Source of the DNA: Breviolum minutum Mf 1.05b.01
Lineage: Eukaryota; Sar; Dinophyceae; Suessiales; Symbiodiniaceae
Length of the DNA stretch: 64,000 nucleotides
Direction: 5' to 3'
Assembly (NCBI GenBank): GCA_000507305.1
Contig: DF239277.1
Span: 1,748-65,747, forward strand
The notes beneath the pieces are model-generated. The model ran no database searches, was not told the origin of the DNA, and saw only the letters and a list, made by a program, of their open reading frames with translations. Positions 34,830-46,419 of the stretch are shown here, in pieces. Each line of letters begins with the position of its first letter. The stretch's first letter is position 1. The position numbers were made by a program, and so were the translations under genes.

Positions 34830-36130
34830 AAGTCATATGAGTCATATGTATATGTATATATAAATAGATATATATATATAGTGGAGGGCTAAAGTTGATC
34901 TACGCAAAAGTCTTTTTCCCGGAGCCGACCCAATGAGCCATCTTCGCGGAAGAAAATCCTTTGGCAAACTGTTGCGAACTACTTGTACATGTTGAAGTTT
35001 CGCTGCACATCAGGTGGGTATCAAGCAAGCCCTTGGCAATTGACAAGCGATATACAAGCGACAGTGAGAGTTCATTCCGTGGCGGCTGCCTATAGCTACC
35101 TGGAAACCAGCCCGCAGATTAGGCTACTTACAGTAGCTTTCAAGAGGAGGCCGTCTTTCGCCAAGGCTTTGGCTGAACTTGAGGATGTAAATATATATAT
35201 ATGTATATTCATATATATATATATAGATATAACTCACCAATAGGTTTACAAGATCTGCAAGGCTCTAATATCATGGGAAGAAAAACAAAAGTCAATATGT
35301 TGGGGTTGCCGTATGTTGCCATGACGTTCCTTTCCTTGCATTTCCTTGCAAGCATTCGTTTGAAAACAGGCGCTTAAACAGACTATCCATCTGTGTCTGG
35401 GTATATAATCTGTTTCAAATCTTTCGCCGAATAAAAATTATCTTTCGTTATCAATCCCGTAATTATGTTCGTGATATTTCGTGATACAAAATCCTATACA
35501 AATCTACTGCAGATAAGATGTTCCATGTTTACCAGATTTTCTCCATCAAGGGTACCACAACTATCCCGCAAGAATCGAGCTCTCCGACTGGCTTTTCAGC
35601 CGCTGGAAGTCCACCAGCCAAGGTCATGGCAGCTGCTTCCTACGAACGAAATCTGAAGCTGCTCCGGTAGGTTGGGTCAGAGAGATGTTCATGATATATA
35701 AAGTCATGTAATATATAACATAAATGCATTACATGATATTACATACTATGTATCATATACTTATCATATACATGATGGTGTATATTCTTTATACTGTGTA
35801 CATTAATAATATACATGTACGTTATAGAGAGACAAATATAATGGATAAATGACGGATTTGAATACATTCCTGCCATGATGGATATTAACTTTACGAGCTG
35901 CTTATTAATTACAGTGTACTATATTGTTCGGCAGCACAACCCATTGGAAGTGTACTCCAATACACAGATTGCATCACTACCATGGTTATAATGACATATA
36001 ATGACACAGTATGTTTGTATGAATTAGATCGAAGTTTGGCGGCTAGCAGAGCAGCTAAAACAGTTTTGCTGAATTTATCTAACCCGCTGGATTTCCGCTG
36101 AAGGTACGAAGATGTACAATTAAGGCAGCT
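34830..36130. other. AT-rich stretch without a supported gene
   Basis: It includes TA-rich runs near 34,850-34,880, 35,190-35,230 and 35,690-35,830. Short GC-richer islands near 34,910-35,170 and 35,540-35,660 may be exons, but strand and frame could not be decided. Confidence 0.35.
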
Positions 36131-36147
36131 ACAACTTTCATCGATTC

Positions 36148-36355
36148 CTACAACGTCAAGATTGACAAAGCTAGGTGTGAGTCTTGTCTTTCATAAGAAT
36201 TGACTGGAGCCTTCCTTTTAGCCATGCCTACTAATTCCGGAATCAAAAGCAGAGAAATTTCATGCAATTGACCATTGCCGTGGTGGCCCAAGTTTATCCA
36301 ATTGCAGACGTCCAGAAAGTGCGATCTCTTTGTTGTGTCCTCTTCCAACTTGGCA
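36148..36355 (-). CDS. Exon of an unrecognised gene
   Basis: After AATTTGCCAAG the minus strand reads LEEDTTKRSHFLDVCNW and LLLIPELVGMAKRKAP, about 65 codons to a stop at 36,148. A donor inside is possible. Natural composition; no family recognised. Confidence 0.45.
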
Positions 36356-36740
36356 AATTCCTTAGGTCATGACAAATGCAAGCAATGCAAAAACGCGCAA
36401 AAAGAATTGGTCAACAAAAAGCCATCTTTTTCTTCACAAAACCCAAATACAACCCTGCTTCTAGTTTGTTGTTTTCTTTCGAAGCGGACCCAACTTGATC
36501 ACAAAAATCATCTTCCAATCAAGGTACTGCTGCCAGCTCATCTTCAGTAGCACCATCCACCATTGACCCCTGCGCTAAAGCCTCATTCATAGCCTTCATC
36601 CTCAATCAACCAAAGCCGGACCAGAAAACCCTTGAGACTTTTTGCTCATGTCATTGAACAAAAGTTTCGTATAGATGGTGTAGATGCATGTAGATCTTGT
36701 GTTGGCACATCTGCATGCTGCATCCATCTACAGTGATTAA

Positions 36741-36876
36741 TCAAAGGCAGAACTCAGCACTCGGCTCATCTTGCAAGTCAGCCATGTCATCCATCAGCTG
36801 GTCAACTGAACCAATGTTAATTTCTTTTGTCTTATCCTGTCCAAGCGATCTTTTGAATTGTTTCAAGCAGTTTCCC
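36741..36876 (-). CDS. Terminal exon of an unrecognised gene
   Basis: An acceptor (CACTTCTGTTGGCAG) opens 45 codons in phase 2 (KRSLGQDKTKEINIG, then an acidic DQLMDDMADLQDEPS) ending in TGA. Neighbouring bases are open in other frames, but only this one runs to an acidic C-terminus. Function unknown. Confidence 0.5.
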
Positions 36877-37892
36877 CTGCCAACAGAAGTGATACCCTTC
36901 CGGAAGGTGAAGGAATGTCCCCCAATAAAGTTTCAAGAGACAATTGTATCTTCCAACCATTGACCTTCAGGGCCGCGGTTGTATCCATGATGAGTTGACA
37001 CAGCTTTGCCCCAGATCTTCGCTAACATTTGCAGTCCTGTAAGGTCTTATGGCCATCTGCCATAGCTTTGACCTGGCACGGGGGAATTCCTCGGATAGGA
37101 AACCATCAACGTTGACAATGACCTAACGATTAGTATAAAGTACATACTACAATTAGCATAATTAGCATATCATAATATCATTCATGTTCAAACATATTGT
37201 ACTTTCTTCCATCAAAATCAAAATTCGGGAAACTTCAGCAACAAATTTCAGCAGTGCGTATGGAGGCTAGCAAGCAAGGTTGAAGAACTTCACCATCCCC
37301 ACAATTTGGGCCAGGCTTGCAGCCATTGCAGTGATTTCTGCTTGTTCTTGCTGGAACGCAAGATTTTCCACATTAAACCTCAAACGTTCCGACTCTGACA
37401 AGCTAAAGCTTAGACAAGTTCCATAGTTCCGTAACTCATGGTCTTGCTTTCCCAGCTGAGGTATCAGCTGCGTACCAAGAAGCTGGTCCTTAAGGCAAAT
37501 GCGAAAGAATAGAACATGTCACATGCCGTTAGTTCTAAGTAAAAACGCTTGAGGTGGTACATCCTGTTGCACATGTCAAAGATCATCTTGTGAAGCATGC
37601 TCGAACTGTGTCAAAATAAAACATTTGATGTGTTGACCCATGGCGTGTCTGCGTGTGTCATCAATTCTCCCTCAATGGAACTTGATTCCCTTGTCCCTTT
37701 GCTGCACTGCTCAGGATGTTGCTCGTTGCTGCTCATACATTTTCTTCTTCTTCATGGCCTGGCCACTCTCTTGAGGTGAAGTCACACACTGATATTCGAC
37801 TTGGGAATGACTCAAAATAACGGCAAACCCAAAAATGCATGTTACTAAACCTACTAAAACGTGTGTAAAATGCATGGTCCCAAAATAATACT

Positions 37893-38030
37893 CTAACCAC
37901 TGAAATCAGGTTGTACACCCAACCATCCCCGTGCCTGCAATGCTCTCGCTTTAGCTGTTGGGTTGGCGCTCCTGGAAACTAGACATTGGCTGACTACCCA
38001 GGCATAAAAAACAACTTGATGCAAACCCCT
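37893..38030 (-). CDS. Candidate exon, unknown protein
   Basis: The minus strand reads GLHQVVFYAWVVSQCL then SANPTAKARALQARGW. No firm splice pair and no domain. Confidence 0.35.
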   Translation of the reverse strand, partial: RGLHQVVFYAWVVSQCLVSRSANPTAKARALQARGWLGVQPDFSG

Positions 38031-38224
38031 ATGAAAGCTGCATCCTTTTGATGGACAATATGTTTTTAATGATAAACTCTGGCTAAGCAACTTTTGACCC
38101 AATAATAGTTTCTCTTTTGATTTAGATCGGGGTTTCATAGGTTTTCTATATATCTTTTTTTGGTGCTTCATGTTTAGTACATTCAAACCACCATCATACC
38201 CGTATCATGTGGTGTGTTTTTCAC

Positions 38225-38300
38225 CAGTTTCTGTCCCTTGGGCTACGAGGCTTCTGATCTCTTCATCGGTCTTTTGGATCTTGCCTTCCAGGTTGGCAAC
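38225..38300 (-). CDS. Coiled-coil-like exon
   Basis: An acceptor preceded by a pyrimidine tract (CTTTTACCACCTTGACAG) and a GT donor delimit 25 codons (VANLEGKIQKTDEEIR), phase 0 to 1. The heptad-like Glu/Lys/Leu pattern suggests coiled coil. A preceding exon near 38,330-38,390 may read QKEYNKWDNEKG. Confidence 0.6.
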
Positions 38301-38582
38301 CTGTCAAGGTGGTAAAAGAAGAATGCTTCGGACTCAAAGCGCCCTTCTCATTGTCCCATTTGTTGTATTCTTTCTGCATGGAATATTGGAATATTGTGCA
38401 ACATTTTGCTCCTAAAAATCCGGACTTAAGATGCAAGCCAGTAGTCCTTAGTCCTGGGAGGATATCCAGCTAGATTGGATGTTGTAAAGTGTTGTAAAGA
38501 TGTCCCTCCAAACTCCAAACTACTACGGTATGTTAAGCAAATTCTGCATTCCACAACATCTTCTCAAAAGCCGATCTCAAAA

Positions 38583-38732
38583 AACGTCATCGTCATCGTC
38601 ATCTTCGTCATTATCACCGTCATCACCATCATCATCATCATCATCAGCAGCATCATCATCAAGGTCATCATCATCGTCATCATCGTCATCATCGTCATCA
38701 ACATCCTCATCAGCGTCGTCATCGTCGTCATT

Positions 38733-38772
<40 letters not shown>
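38583..38772. repeat. Imperfect (ATC/GTC)n repeat tract
   Basis: About 190 bases of trinucleotide repeat with many interruptions. One minus-strand frame encodes nearly pure Asp/Glu for about 55 codons without a stop. It could be an acidic protein tract or merely intron microsatellite; there is no independent support for coding. Confidence 0.8.
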
Positions 38773-39263
38773 CGTCGCCAACATCTTCAACATCATCATT
38801 GTTGGATGGAACTATATTCGTTGAAGATGAGAATTGTTAATTTAAACAACTAGAAAAACAATCCCGGCAACACTGTATCCACAGCTTCTACCATCCGCAC
38901 CATATACCTCTTGTTGTCAATGAGCTACGACAAAGGGTGGAAAGGCACCATAAATGCTGGACAATCCGAGGCTGTGAGAATGAATGGTAACAGTAAAAGG
39001 AAAAAAAACAATGATGACAGAACTAAAGAAACTGGAATCGGGAAAAAAGGATACAACATAATTATCTAAATACATATAACTTGGTTTGTGGCTAGCGGCT
39101 AGAGGATATTTCGGAATTGTACAGCTCGTCCCACCTGCTCCTCAATGCGCGACGATGCCTTTAACAGGTATGCAAAACACAACGAGCTAGCAATTGACTA
39201 CTTCAAATATGACACTCAACACCTATATTTTGATGGCAAACAACTTTATTTGAAAAAAAAAAA

Positions 39264-39436
39264 TCACACAAACATAGAACTTCCAAAGTGTGTACATGTT
39301 TCGACAACAGATTCTTTTTCCAACGCAAGGACATGGGTTTTCATCGCCTCTGTCAAGCTCGGTGCTTCCTTTGGAGCCGGCTCTTCCTGCAGGGATAGCT
39401 TAGGGCAATGCCATTGCAGAGATGACCTTGCAGTCT
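39264..39436 (-). CDS. Terminal exon of an unrecognised gene
   Basis: After TAGCATGTTCAG the minus strand encodes 56 residues in phase 1 (LSLQEEPAPKEAPSLTEAM, LALEKESVVETC) and stops at 39,264. Pro/Glu-rich, probably disordered. No family recognised. Confidence 0.5.
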
Positions 39437-40260
39437 CTGAACATGCTATCATAAAATGCATAAGGACTAAGATTTCGTTAACGTATGTATAGCCAGAACT
39501 AGTTATATTATGTTATAATAACATAACTAGTGATAAGCAGTTTTGAATAGCTCTGAAAATCTTCCACATACAGTAGCTCTGAATATTGTCTTTCTTAAGT
39601 AGCTCAGACCTCCTGACCTCTTACAGTACAAACAACGAGACTAGCAGCCTCCCTTCAACAACATGTTGCATGTGTCCCTCACCTCGCAAACAAAATTCAA
39701 ACAGTCAAAATGATACTTAAACAGAATCACTGTTTACAGAAACATTGTGATACATGAAAAAGTCCTTTAAACAATCCCTGTGTTTTAGATGTTTCTGGTG
39801 AATCACAAAGAGCTCCACCTTGGACAATCCAAAAAGTCGCCTCATAGCAGCACCTTCCGGAAAATCCGTTGAAAGCCAGAAAAAGCCACACAGTAGGATA
39901 TATGTATAATATGTGTGTATATATATATACGCATGTACATATAAATATAACGGCACCATCCAAAGGGTGCTTTTATCATATATCTACATATGTATAGAAG
40001 ATACATAATAGACATTGGATTCTTTTGGGATCCAAACATCTTGAGAATTTGAGGAAATTTCTCATGCATGATTCTTCATCCTTGATTCGACCCTCAAAAG
40101 ATCCTGCAATACATCCCGACGGTACTTGGATTTGGGTTAATCGGGGGACATGTGGACATGAGAGTTAGTGACGCTGGGGCTCACACCGGGAGATACGGGT
40201 TAGGGAGGATCTGCTATTTAGCATGCTCTTGCTGCAATATCTTACAACTGTCCTAAAGTC

Positions 40261-40378
40261 GACGACAACAACAACTACTACTACAACATACTACAACTAC
40301 AACTACAACTACAAACTGCAACTACAATTAGGACTACTCCTACTCCTATGCCTACACCTACTCCTACTCCTCCTGCTA
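40261..40378. repeat. (CTA/CAA)n trinucleotide tract
   Basis: ACAACAACAACTACTACTACAAC and related units grading into CTACTCCTA units. Simple repeat with no coding evidence. Confidence 0.8.
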
Positions 40379-40399
40379 TGTGAGTTGAAAGCAAGTTTG

Positions 40400-42140
40400 A
40401 TGCTCCACTCGTGAAGACTAGAGGTTGCCATGAAACCTGAGGACCACGCCTCAACCAGCGCTGGTTGATCTGGAATCTTCGCAAAAGGATTGTTCGAAGC
40501 AAAGTTTCGTCCAGATTTTGCTGCTATTCAATTCGAGAATAGTCAATCTTTTGTTTCTGAAATTGTCGGTGGCGATAGTGATGCTACAAAAAACACCACA
40601 AAAAGGATACAAAAGTGGTCCATCTTTTTCAACTCTTGTCACAAAAAAGCTTGAGCTGGTGAGAAGTGAAGTGCTGCTTGAACATGTTCAAAACAGTTTG
40701 CTGAATGATTGGCAAGGTTTTTGGAGGTGTAAAATTTCACCACAAGATGAAAAACACATAAAAACACCATGAATCTGATTCGTCCAATTTTAACATGCCC
40801 AATTGGGAACTTCATGTTACATTCACACCAACTGCTTGTGATTCAGTCCTTTGCTGTCACCACTGTCCTGTCCCTTTTTTCATTTTGGGCACTATTTTGG
40901 TGACTTTGGGATTCAAGTCTCAGTTTTCCCAACAACTGGACTCATCTCTATCTCATCTGTACATCTGTACATCTGGTGGCACGAATCTCATCTGCCAGAA
41001 AATCATTGAGCCCTCTGGCCTCTGGCACCTTTTGGGGTCACAATCTTCAACCAGTGGGAAACTCATGTCCATCAAATTGAGCCACCAAAAAAACCGGGGT
41101 CCCTTACTTTCCATTGAAATACTGGTGGTCCTTATTGTAATGATTTATTATCCCCACGTAACCACGTAACTGGATAGTATAATCCCATATATATATACCC
41201 TAAACAACCAGGTTTTTCATTGCTCAATTGCTGTGATGGACAATCACCAATACCACGAGTGCGTGATTGCTGGAACGCAGCTGGACACAAATGATGATGC
41301 ATCATCATCAAGCCAGGATCCAATCAGAAGCGTCCAAGTGTGTCTTTTTGAAGAGCCAGAAACTGTTTAAGCATCAACTACATTGGAGAACAAAAGGCAA
41401 AAAGTAGTTTTTGGTGAATCAATTAAGTTTCAAACAATTACTGTTACTGTAACTTGAACAAACAATAGCTCTTCCAAATTGTTTCACTTGGATTTATCGT
41501 CAGCCACCGCCTCTCTCCTTCTTTGAAGCTCAGCCACCCCCTTGGCGCATTTTGCCTGGAGACTTGAGGGCTGAAGTGGTCATGTTTGATTCTGTGAGTC
41601 TTGCTGCTGCCCTTGTGTGTAAACATACCGGTTTCGTTTCATTTTTGGGTCTGCATTAGTGTCACTGTGACTGTGATTCTTGGTTTTGGGATGTGGGGTT
41701 TGTGCCTTTGCTCAAAGTGGAGGGGATCTCACATTGAGCTGAGTTTGTTCTATGCCCAGTTGGTTCCATTGTTCAAAGTACATAAGCATGTATGTATATA
41801 TATATATATATATTCCCCTTCATTTTCTGGGTATTTGCAGCGCACCGCATGTTCATTTTCCTTGCTTGGAATCACATGCTAACAAATCACTGAACACAAC
41901 ACGTTAATTGTCCATCTTGCCAACGTAAAGAAAACGCATGAGGCTTTTTGTGGGGACTCATTTGGAGACACACGGATCTGAGTATGGGAACCATCCCAAA
42001 TTGATGAGTTTATGGGGATAGTTGGGGGTTTGTGACTCACGGTAAACAACTCATTCACCTGACATTGACCCTTCCTATGCTCACTTTGAAAAATCTTTTT
42101 TCAGAAATCAACTTCTTTTGTTGACACAACGCGATGGTGA
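40400..42140. other. AT-rich stretch without a supported gene
   Basis: A plus-strand reading at 40,600-40,770 (LELVRSEVLLEHVQ) is open but has no clear splice sites. A (TA)n run lies near 41,795. The rest shows nothing supportable. Confidence 0.35.
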
Positions 42141-42148
42141 GTTCCCAC

Positions 42149-42212
42149 CTCGAACATCAAGGTCATGGGCAGATTGCACTTGTTGCGTCTTGGGAGCCGG
42201 CCCCAGTGCAGC
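42149..42212 (-). CDS. Exon of an unrecognised gene
   Basis: It follows a very strong acceptor (twelve T then GAG) and ends CGAG before GTGGGA. It encodes 21 codons (AALGPAPKTQQVQSAHD), phase 0 to 1. Partner exons were not found. Confidence 0.55.
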
Positions 42213-42331
42213 CTCAAAAAAAAAAACGGTGGATTTCACTGGCTTTGGTGCATTTTCATCAAGGCTGACAGGAGTGATGCAAAGTCAAAGGACAACTATA
42301 CAAAGGTTGGGATGTTCCTTTTCCCCGTAAC

Positions 42332-42450
42332 GGTGGTTAAATAAAGGTTTTACAGGGATCACCTAAAAATGAAAACAAAGTGTAGGGATCCCCTACTACA
42401 AATGTAACCACCCTGCTCGTGATAGTTACTGCGAGGGGGAGCATCCCAAT
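42332..42450. repeat. Hairpin element related to two families
   Basis: GGTGGTTA at 42332-42339 pairs with TAACCACC at 42405-42412. Inside is the palindrome TAGGGATCCCCTA. The flank GGGGGAGCATCCCAAT matches the right arm of the hairpin at 419-486. It looks like a composite or decayed element. Confidence 0.45.
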
Positions 42451-43039
42451 ACGTATTATGTGACAATAATGTACTTCTCCAAAATCTAAGATAGATACAC
42501 CAAAATAGCCTACTATTCGAAGCCGGAGATACCTTTTCCATCCACCATCATGTTTATGTTTATATGTTACACTCCCTAAAACTAACAGGTCGCCCCTGAA
42601 AGATAGATACTTGGAAGATTTTCTCCTTTCCTTTCAGGGTTTCGACCTATATCCGTTAAGCCCAATCGGGCACCTTGAGCCGATCTGTTTGACGATCATA
42701 AAAGCTTGGCCTTGGTCAGTTGATAGGAAAAACACCGAACACGTGGGGTTGAAGCTGGAAAATTCCAAACAATTGAGCAAAATATGTGTGTAAATATTTG
42801 TTTCTAATGCATATATATTATATATATTTATATTAAATTAGTATATGATTATATGAGGGAAAAACCTTGTCTCCAACAAAATAACTAAAATAACTTTAAA
42901 AAAAGACTACAAAAACATACGCACACACAATTCAATTAAAACTTCGGTAGGAAAATAAATATTAGCACATTCAATGAATTGAATATAATAGAATGAAATA
43001 TCCAAATGATCCAAGGTCAAAGTTTCAAAAAGAATTTGT

Positions 43040-43840
43040 TCATATAAACAGTCCCAAATTTTGAATCCTTCTCCTAATCCAGGCAAGTTGCTTTACCTTG
43101 GTTTCCTGTGGTTTCAACATAGGAAGCCAGGCTGGTGTACTAGGCTCTGGTGGTGGATCTTCTACAGCATCCTTCACCACATCCACAGCTTTCGAATCCA
43201 AAGGATCTGATTGCCCTGATTGCTCGGACGGAGCTTCTACTAATTTGGGTACTTCAACAGTTTCCCCCACTTCCCGTACCAACATCAAGACTTCCTCCGG
43301 AAGCTCTGCTTGATTCGGTGCGTGCGACGTCTCCGCCGTGCTTTCCGCGGGGGTTCCCCCCGAAGGAGCTTCGGCCGCCACGTCGGCCATCTCCGCCACC
43401 TCGATGGCTGCCAGGATGGCTCCAATGGAATCTTCGGAATCCGAGTCTGCCTGCGGAGTCACCTGAAGATCCCGAACTGGGTCTGCTGCAGGGTCTGCTA
43501 CTGCAGGGTCTGCTACTGCAGGGTCTGCTGCTGCAGGGTCTGCTACTGCAGGGTCTGCTGCTGCAGGGTCTGCTGGTGGATCTGGATCTTGCAACTGATG
43601 CCATGCTAAATTGGCATCTCCATTGTTTTCTCTGAGACAATTTTGAATTTTCTCTTCAGAAACTTCTGGCAAAAGGACCCGCATTGCAATTGCTGCACTT
43701 TGGATCTTTTGATCCCTTTCAGCAGCATGTTTGGCCCATCTATTGCGGGCCACATCCACCGTCATGGTGGGGACCAGATTCCGAGCTGACCGTCTTTGTC
43801 TTGTGTATCTTTTATAGTTTGGGGTCATATGTCTTCCAAC
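43040..43840 (-). CDS. UBA/CUE-like domain protein with Ala-Asp-Pro repeats
   Basis: One long exon starts after CCATCACCCAG (phase 0, 266 codons plus stop). ATG five codons in (MTPNYKRYTRQRR) could be the start if the acceptor takes a spliced leader. A basic N-terminal region leads into AIAMRVLLPEVSEEKIQNCL and NNGDANLAWHQLQ, which match the three-helix ubiquitin-binding UBA/CUE fold. Then follow six or seven DPAVA/DPAAA pentapeptides from a 15-base DNA repeat (43481-43580), and a long acidic, Pro/Glu-rich, probably disordered tail. A role in ubiquitin binding is inferred from the fold only. Confidence 0.7.
   Translation of the reverse strand, partial: VGRHMTPNYKRYTRQRRSARNLVPTMTVDVARNRWAKHAAERDQKIQSAAIAMRVLLPEVSEEKIQNCLRENNGDANLAWHQLQDPDPPADPAAADPAVADPAAADPAVADPAVADPAADPVRDLQVTPQADSDSEDSIGAILAAIEVAEMADVAAEAPSGGTPAESTAETSHAPNQAELPEEVLMLVREVGETVEVPKLVEAPSEQSGQSDPLDSKAVDVVKDAVEDPPPEPSTPAWLPMLKPQETKVKQLAWIRRRIQNLGLFI
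43481..43580. repeat. 15-base coding tandem repeat
   Basis: GGTCTGCTACTGCAG / GGTCTGCTGCTGCAG units, about six, encoding Asp-Pro-Ala-Val/Ala-Ala in the UBA/CUE-like protein. Near-identity of units suggests recent copy-number change. Confidence 0.85.
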
Positions 43841-43849
43841 CTGGGTGAT

Positions 43850-44760
43850 GGTTGGATCAATGGGAAACATCGGCAGTACAATATAAAAATCAATAATTAT
43901 ATTTGAATATATTTGACCCAATAAGTCGTACCATTCATTTCAATGTAAATATAATGGTTCACTAGTTTTCAAAAAGTGTCATACTACATGTCTCTGAACC
44001 TGTCATTACACCCAACTCCGATTTGATTGAAGCCTTGTCCTTCGAGCCAACGGTATCCCGAAACGTCTAACAAAAACATCGGAAGCAAAATAGGGCGATT
44101 TCCGGCTACCCCTGCATCAAAAACAGATCCTTGCCCATAAGCAAACTCACGAATATCCAAATTGAGCTGGACTTCATGGACTTTCTACCATTTTTTGGCT
44201 GGTTCATGAAGTGTCTCAGAAACGTAGGCCGGAGACTTCATCCTTCCAGCGCAAGTGCCATAAACCGCGACATGTCGTAGATCTTATTGTCTACCTGCCA
44301 CTGTGCACCAAACCCACGCTTGTATACATTTCTAAAATTGCAAAGGATCCAATGCGTATCTAGACCTTGAAGTATCAATGAGAATCATTGAGAATCCATA
44401 TCTCTTTGTGGATCCTTTGTGCTTGCTTCTTGCAAGCTTGGTTCTTCGATGTCTTTTGAGCAAAACCAAATGCCAACTCACTGGAATCTAAGGAATGCCT
44501 GGAATACCTGAACTTATATGAGCAGTGAAGGACTTTAGCGAGTATCATGATATCATTGTCAACATTGGTACCAAATGGTCATCTTATTGGATAGATTTGG
44601 AGATCAGAATTCAGTAGTATACCCTATGCAGTATGATGATGCATAATGTTCACCACATCTCTTTGCCGTGTTAATATATTATTGTATATTATTATGTTAC
44701 ACATGCAATACAACATTCCAGTCATGGCATCTTCATAGGAAGTCTTTGTCCTGTAACATG
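43850..44760. other. Stretch without a supported gene
   Basis: AT-rich; short open segments only. It separates the hydroxylase gene's stop (44,768) from the first exon found for the UBA-like gene, and probably holds that gene's 5' region. Confidence 0.4.
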
Positions 44761-44767
44761 AAAAACC

Positions 44768-46105
44768 TCATCTGGGCAATGGCTCCAAGCCAAGTCGAAG
44801 CATTGCTCCCGGAGGGCCTTTGCAATACTCTGGAAGCGTACTTTCTGACAGTTTCCCATCCGGATCGCATGGATGGCACATCCAAAGATTCCTTAAGGTA
44901 TCCATGACTCCAGTTGCAAACGTAAGCAGTATAAGCATTTCTTCAATCAAAGTCTGAGATGAGAATGGCGAGAATGGGATAGAACACTTTGGCTGGTGGG
45001 CTTTGTGTGTATCAAGTTTCAACAGAAGCGAGATGATGCGAGATGTACATATTTTCCGATCATGCTGGCCAAGATACATGACATACCTGGGCTCCAAGCC
45101 GTTGTGAACCACCTTGTATTGCAACCCGACAGGCGTCACAAGATATAGACATTATGAACCAAAAAAATGGCCAGAACAGGAGAAGAGTGGAGATGTTCTA
45201 CTGAGTGTAGGGCGGTGAGTGACTTCTGTCTCAGTTGGACATATTCGCGATTAGTAACATAAGATGAAATTCGCATCTCAAAGGACACTAAGTTGCATCA
45301 GTTGGGAGCATTCATCATAATCCTGAAAAAAAAAAACTTCAATTTCCTCTTCCCTAAGATGGGATTTTGTGCCCACCTGGTGGATGAAAGTATCATCAAA
45401 GGCAATCACCTTGCCCTCCTCCCAACGAACTTGCTCAAATCCCACCGACATAGTGATCTCGCCATCTGGTACGATCAAACCTAAATGAACGCTCAAACCT
45501 GAGCACCAAAATCTCGACTGGAGATTTGTGATGGGCTCTATGATACCTAACAACACTGACTGTGACTTTAGGGTGTGGCTGTATGGTGTTTAGGATATAA
45601 AATGATATAAAGAGCTCCGATGTTACAACCAAGCCTTTCAGAAAATGCATCGAGAGCTCCCAAATCCCACCACGAATGCAGCATTCGCAAACAAGTGACG
45701 TGGTGCATTGCCAAAGTGGGGTTTCAACCTTCCTCCGGGTCGCATACGTAAAAAGCCTGCCCCAGAACCACCCTGTTTACAGTTGCCAATCTCTGGCTGA
45801 TTCTTGAGTATCTCACAAGTCTTTGGTGCATGAGCACAAACCTCCGGAATAGCTTCGCCTTTTCGAAAGAGATATGCTGTGAGCCAATCATCTCCACGTG
45901 GTCCAAATTGTGTTTCTGCATTGCGAGTTGTGGAATCCAAATCTTCAAAGGTGGTTCCAGCCGCTAAGATGGACTCCAGTTCAGCTCGAATCAATGGATA
46001 ATTGTCCTCCAAGACACGGGCTACTGGCAAAAGTTCTAAGGGATCTTTCCAAACAGGACCATGGAGCATGGTGGCACTTGGATAGTAATCCATGTTGAAG
46101 CTGAC
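44768..46105 (-). CDS. Aspartyl/asparaginyl beta-hydroxylase family protein
   Basis: These are Fe(II)/2-oxoglutarate dioxygenases that hydroxylate Asp/Asn residues. Exons 45700-46105, 45377-45498, 45087-45112 (26 bases) and 44768-44891 join with closed phases, all GT-AG. The first holds the FRKGEAIPEVC region and the first metal-ligand segment LKPHFGNAP. The second holds RLSVHLGLIVPDGEI and WEEGKVIAFDDTFIHQ with the second histidine. The microexon adds VVHNGLEPR. The first ATG (MDYYPSATM) lies 16 bases after an acceptor (CGGCTTCCCAG), so about 220 residues would form a compact one-domain enzyme. The last exon is open in three frames; the phase-consistent one ends at 44,768 and is the least certain part. 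Confidence 0.88.
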
Positions 46106-46419
46106 CTGGGAAGCCGTTGAAACGCAAAAACAAAAACGGGCTATCCTCAAGCAGCAGAAAGGTGTGTCTTTATCATCTGTTCACTAATTATAATTTTTGT
46201 GCATCTGGTGAGCAACAACAACAAGATTTACACCAATATCCAAAAATGTTGGTCGCAAGCTACCACCAATATTGAATCTCCTGATTCTCGTGAATAAAAT
46301 ACATCACTACATATTTATCTATTTCATGTTATATACCTATTCATTGTTTATTTTTTGCATTGCCATTCTCTAATAGATCCAAATCACTCACCTCAGACCT
46401 GTGTTTCACACCAGAAACT

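Noticed and set aside
43150..43635. Plus-strand Leu/Pro-rich readings opposite the UBA-like gene
   Set aside because: They mirror the repeats of the minus-strand gene, whose domain and acceptor are clear.
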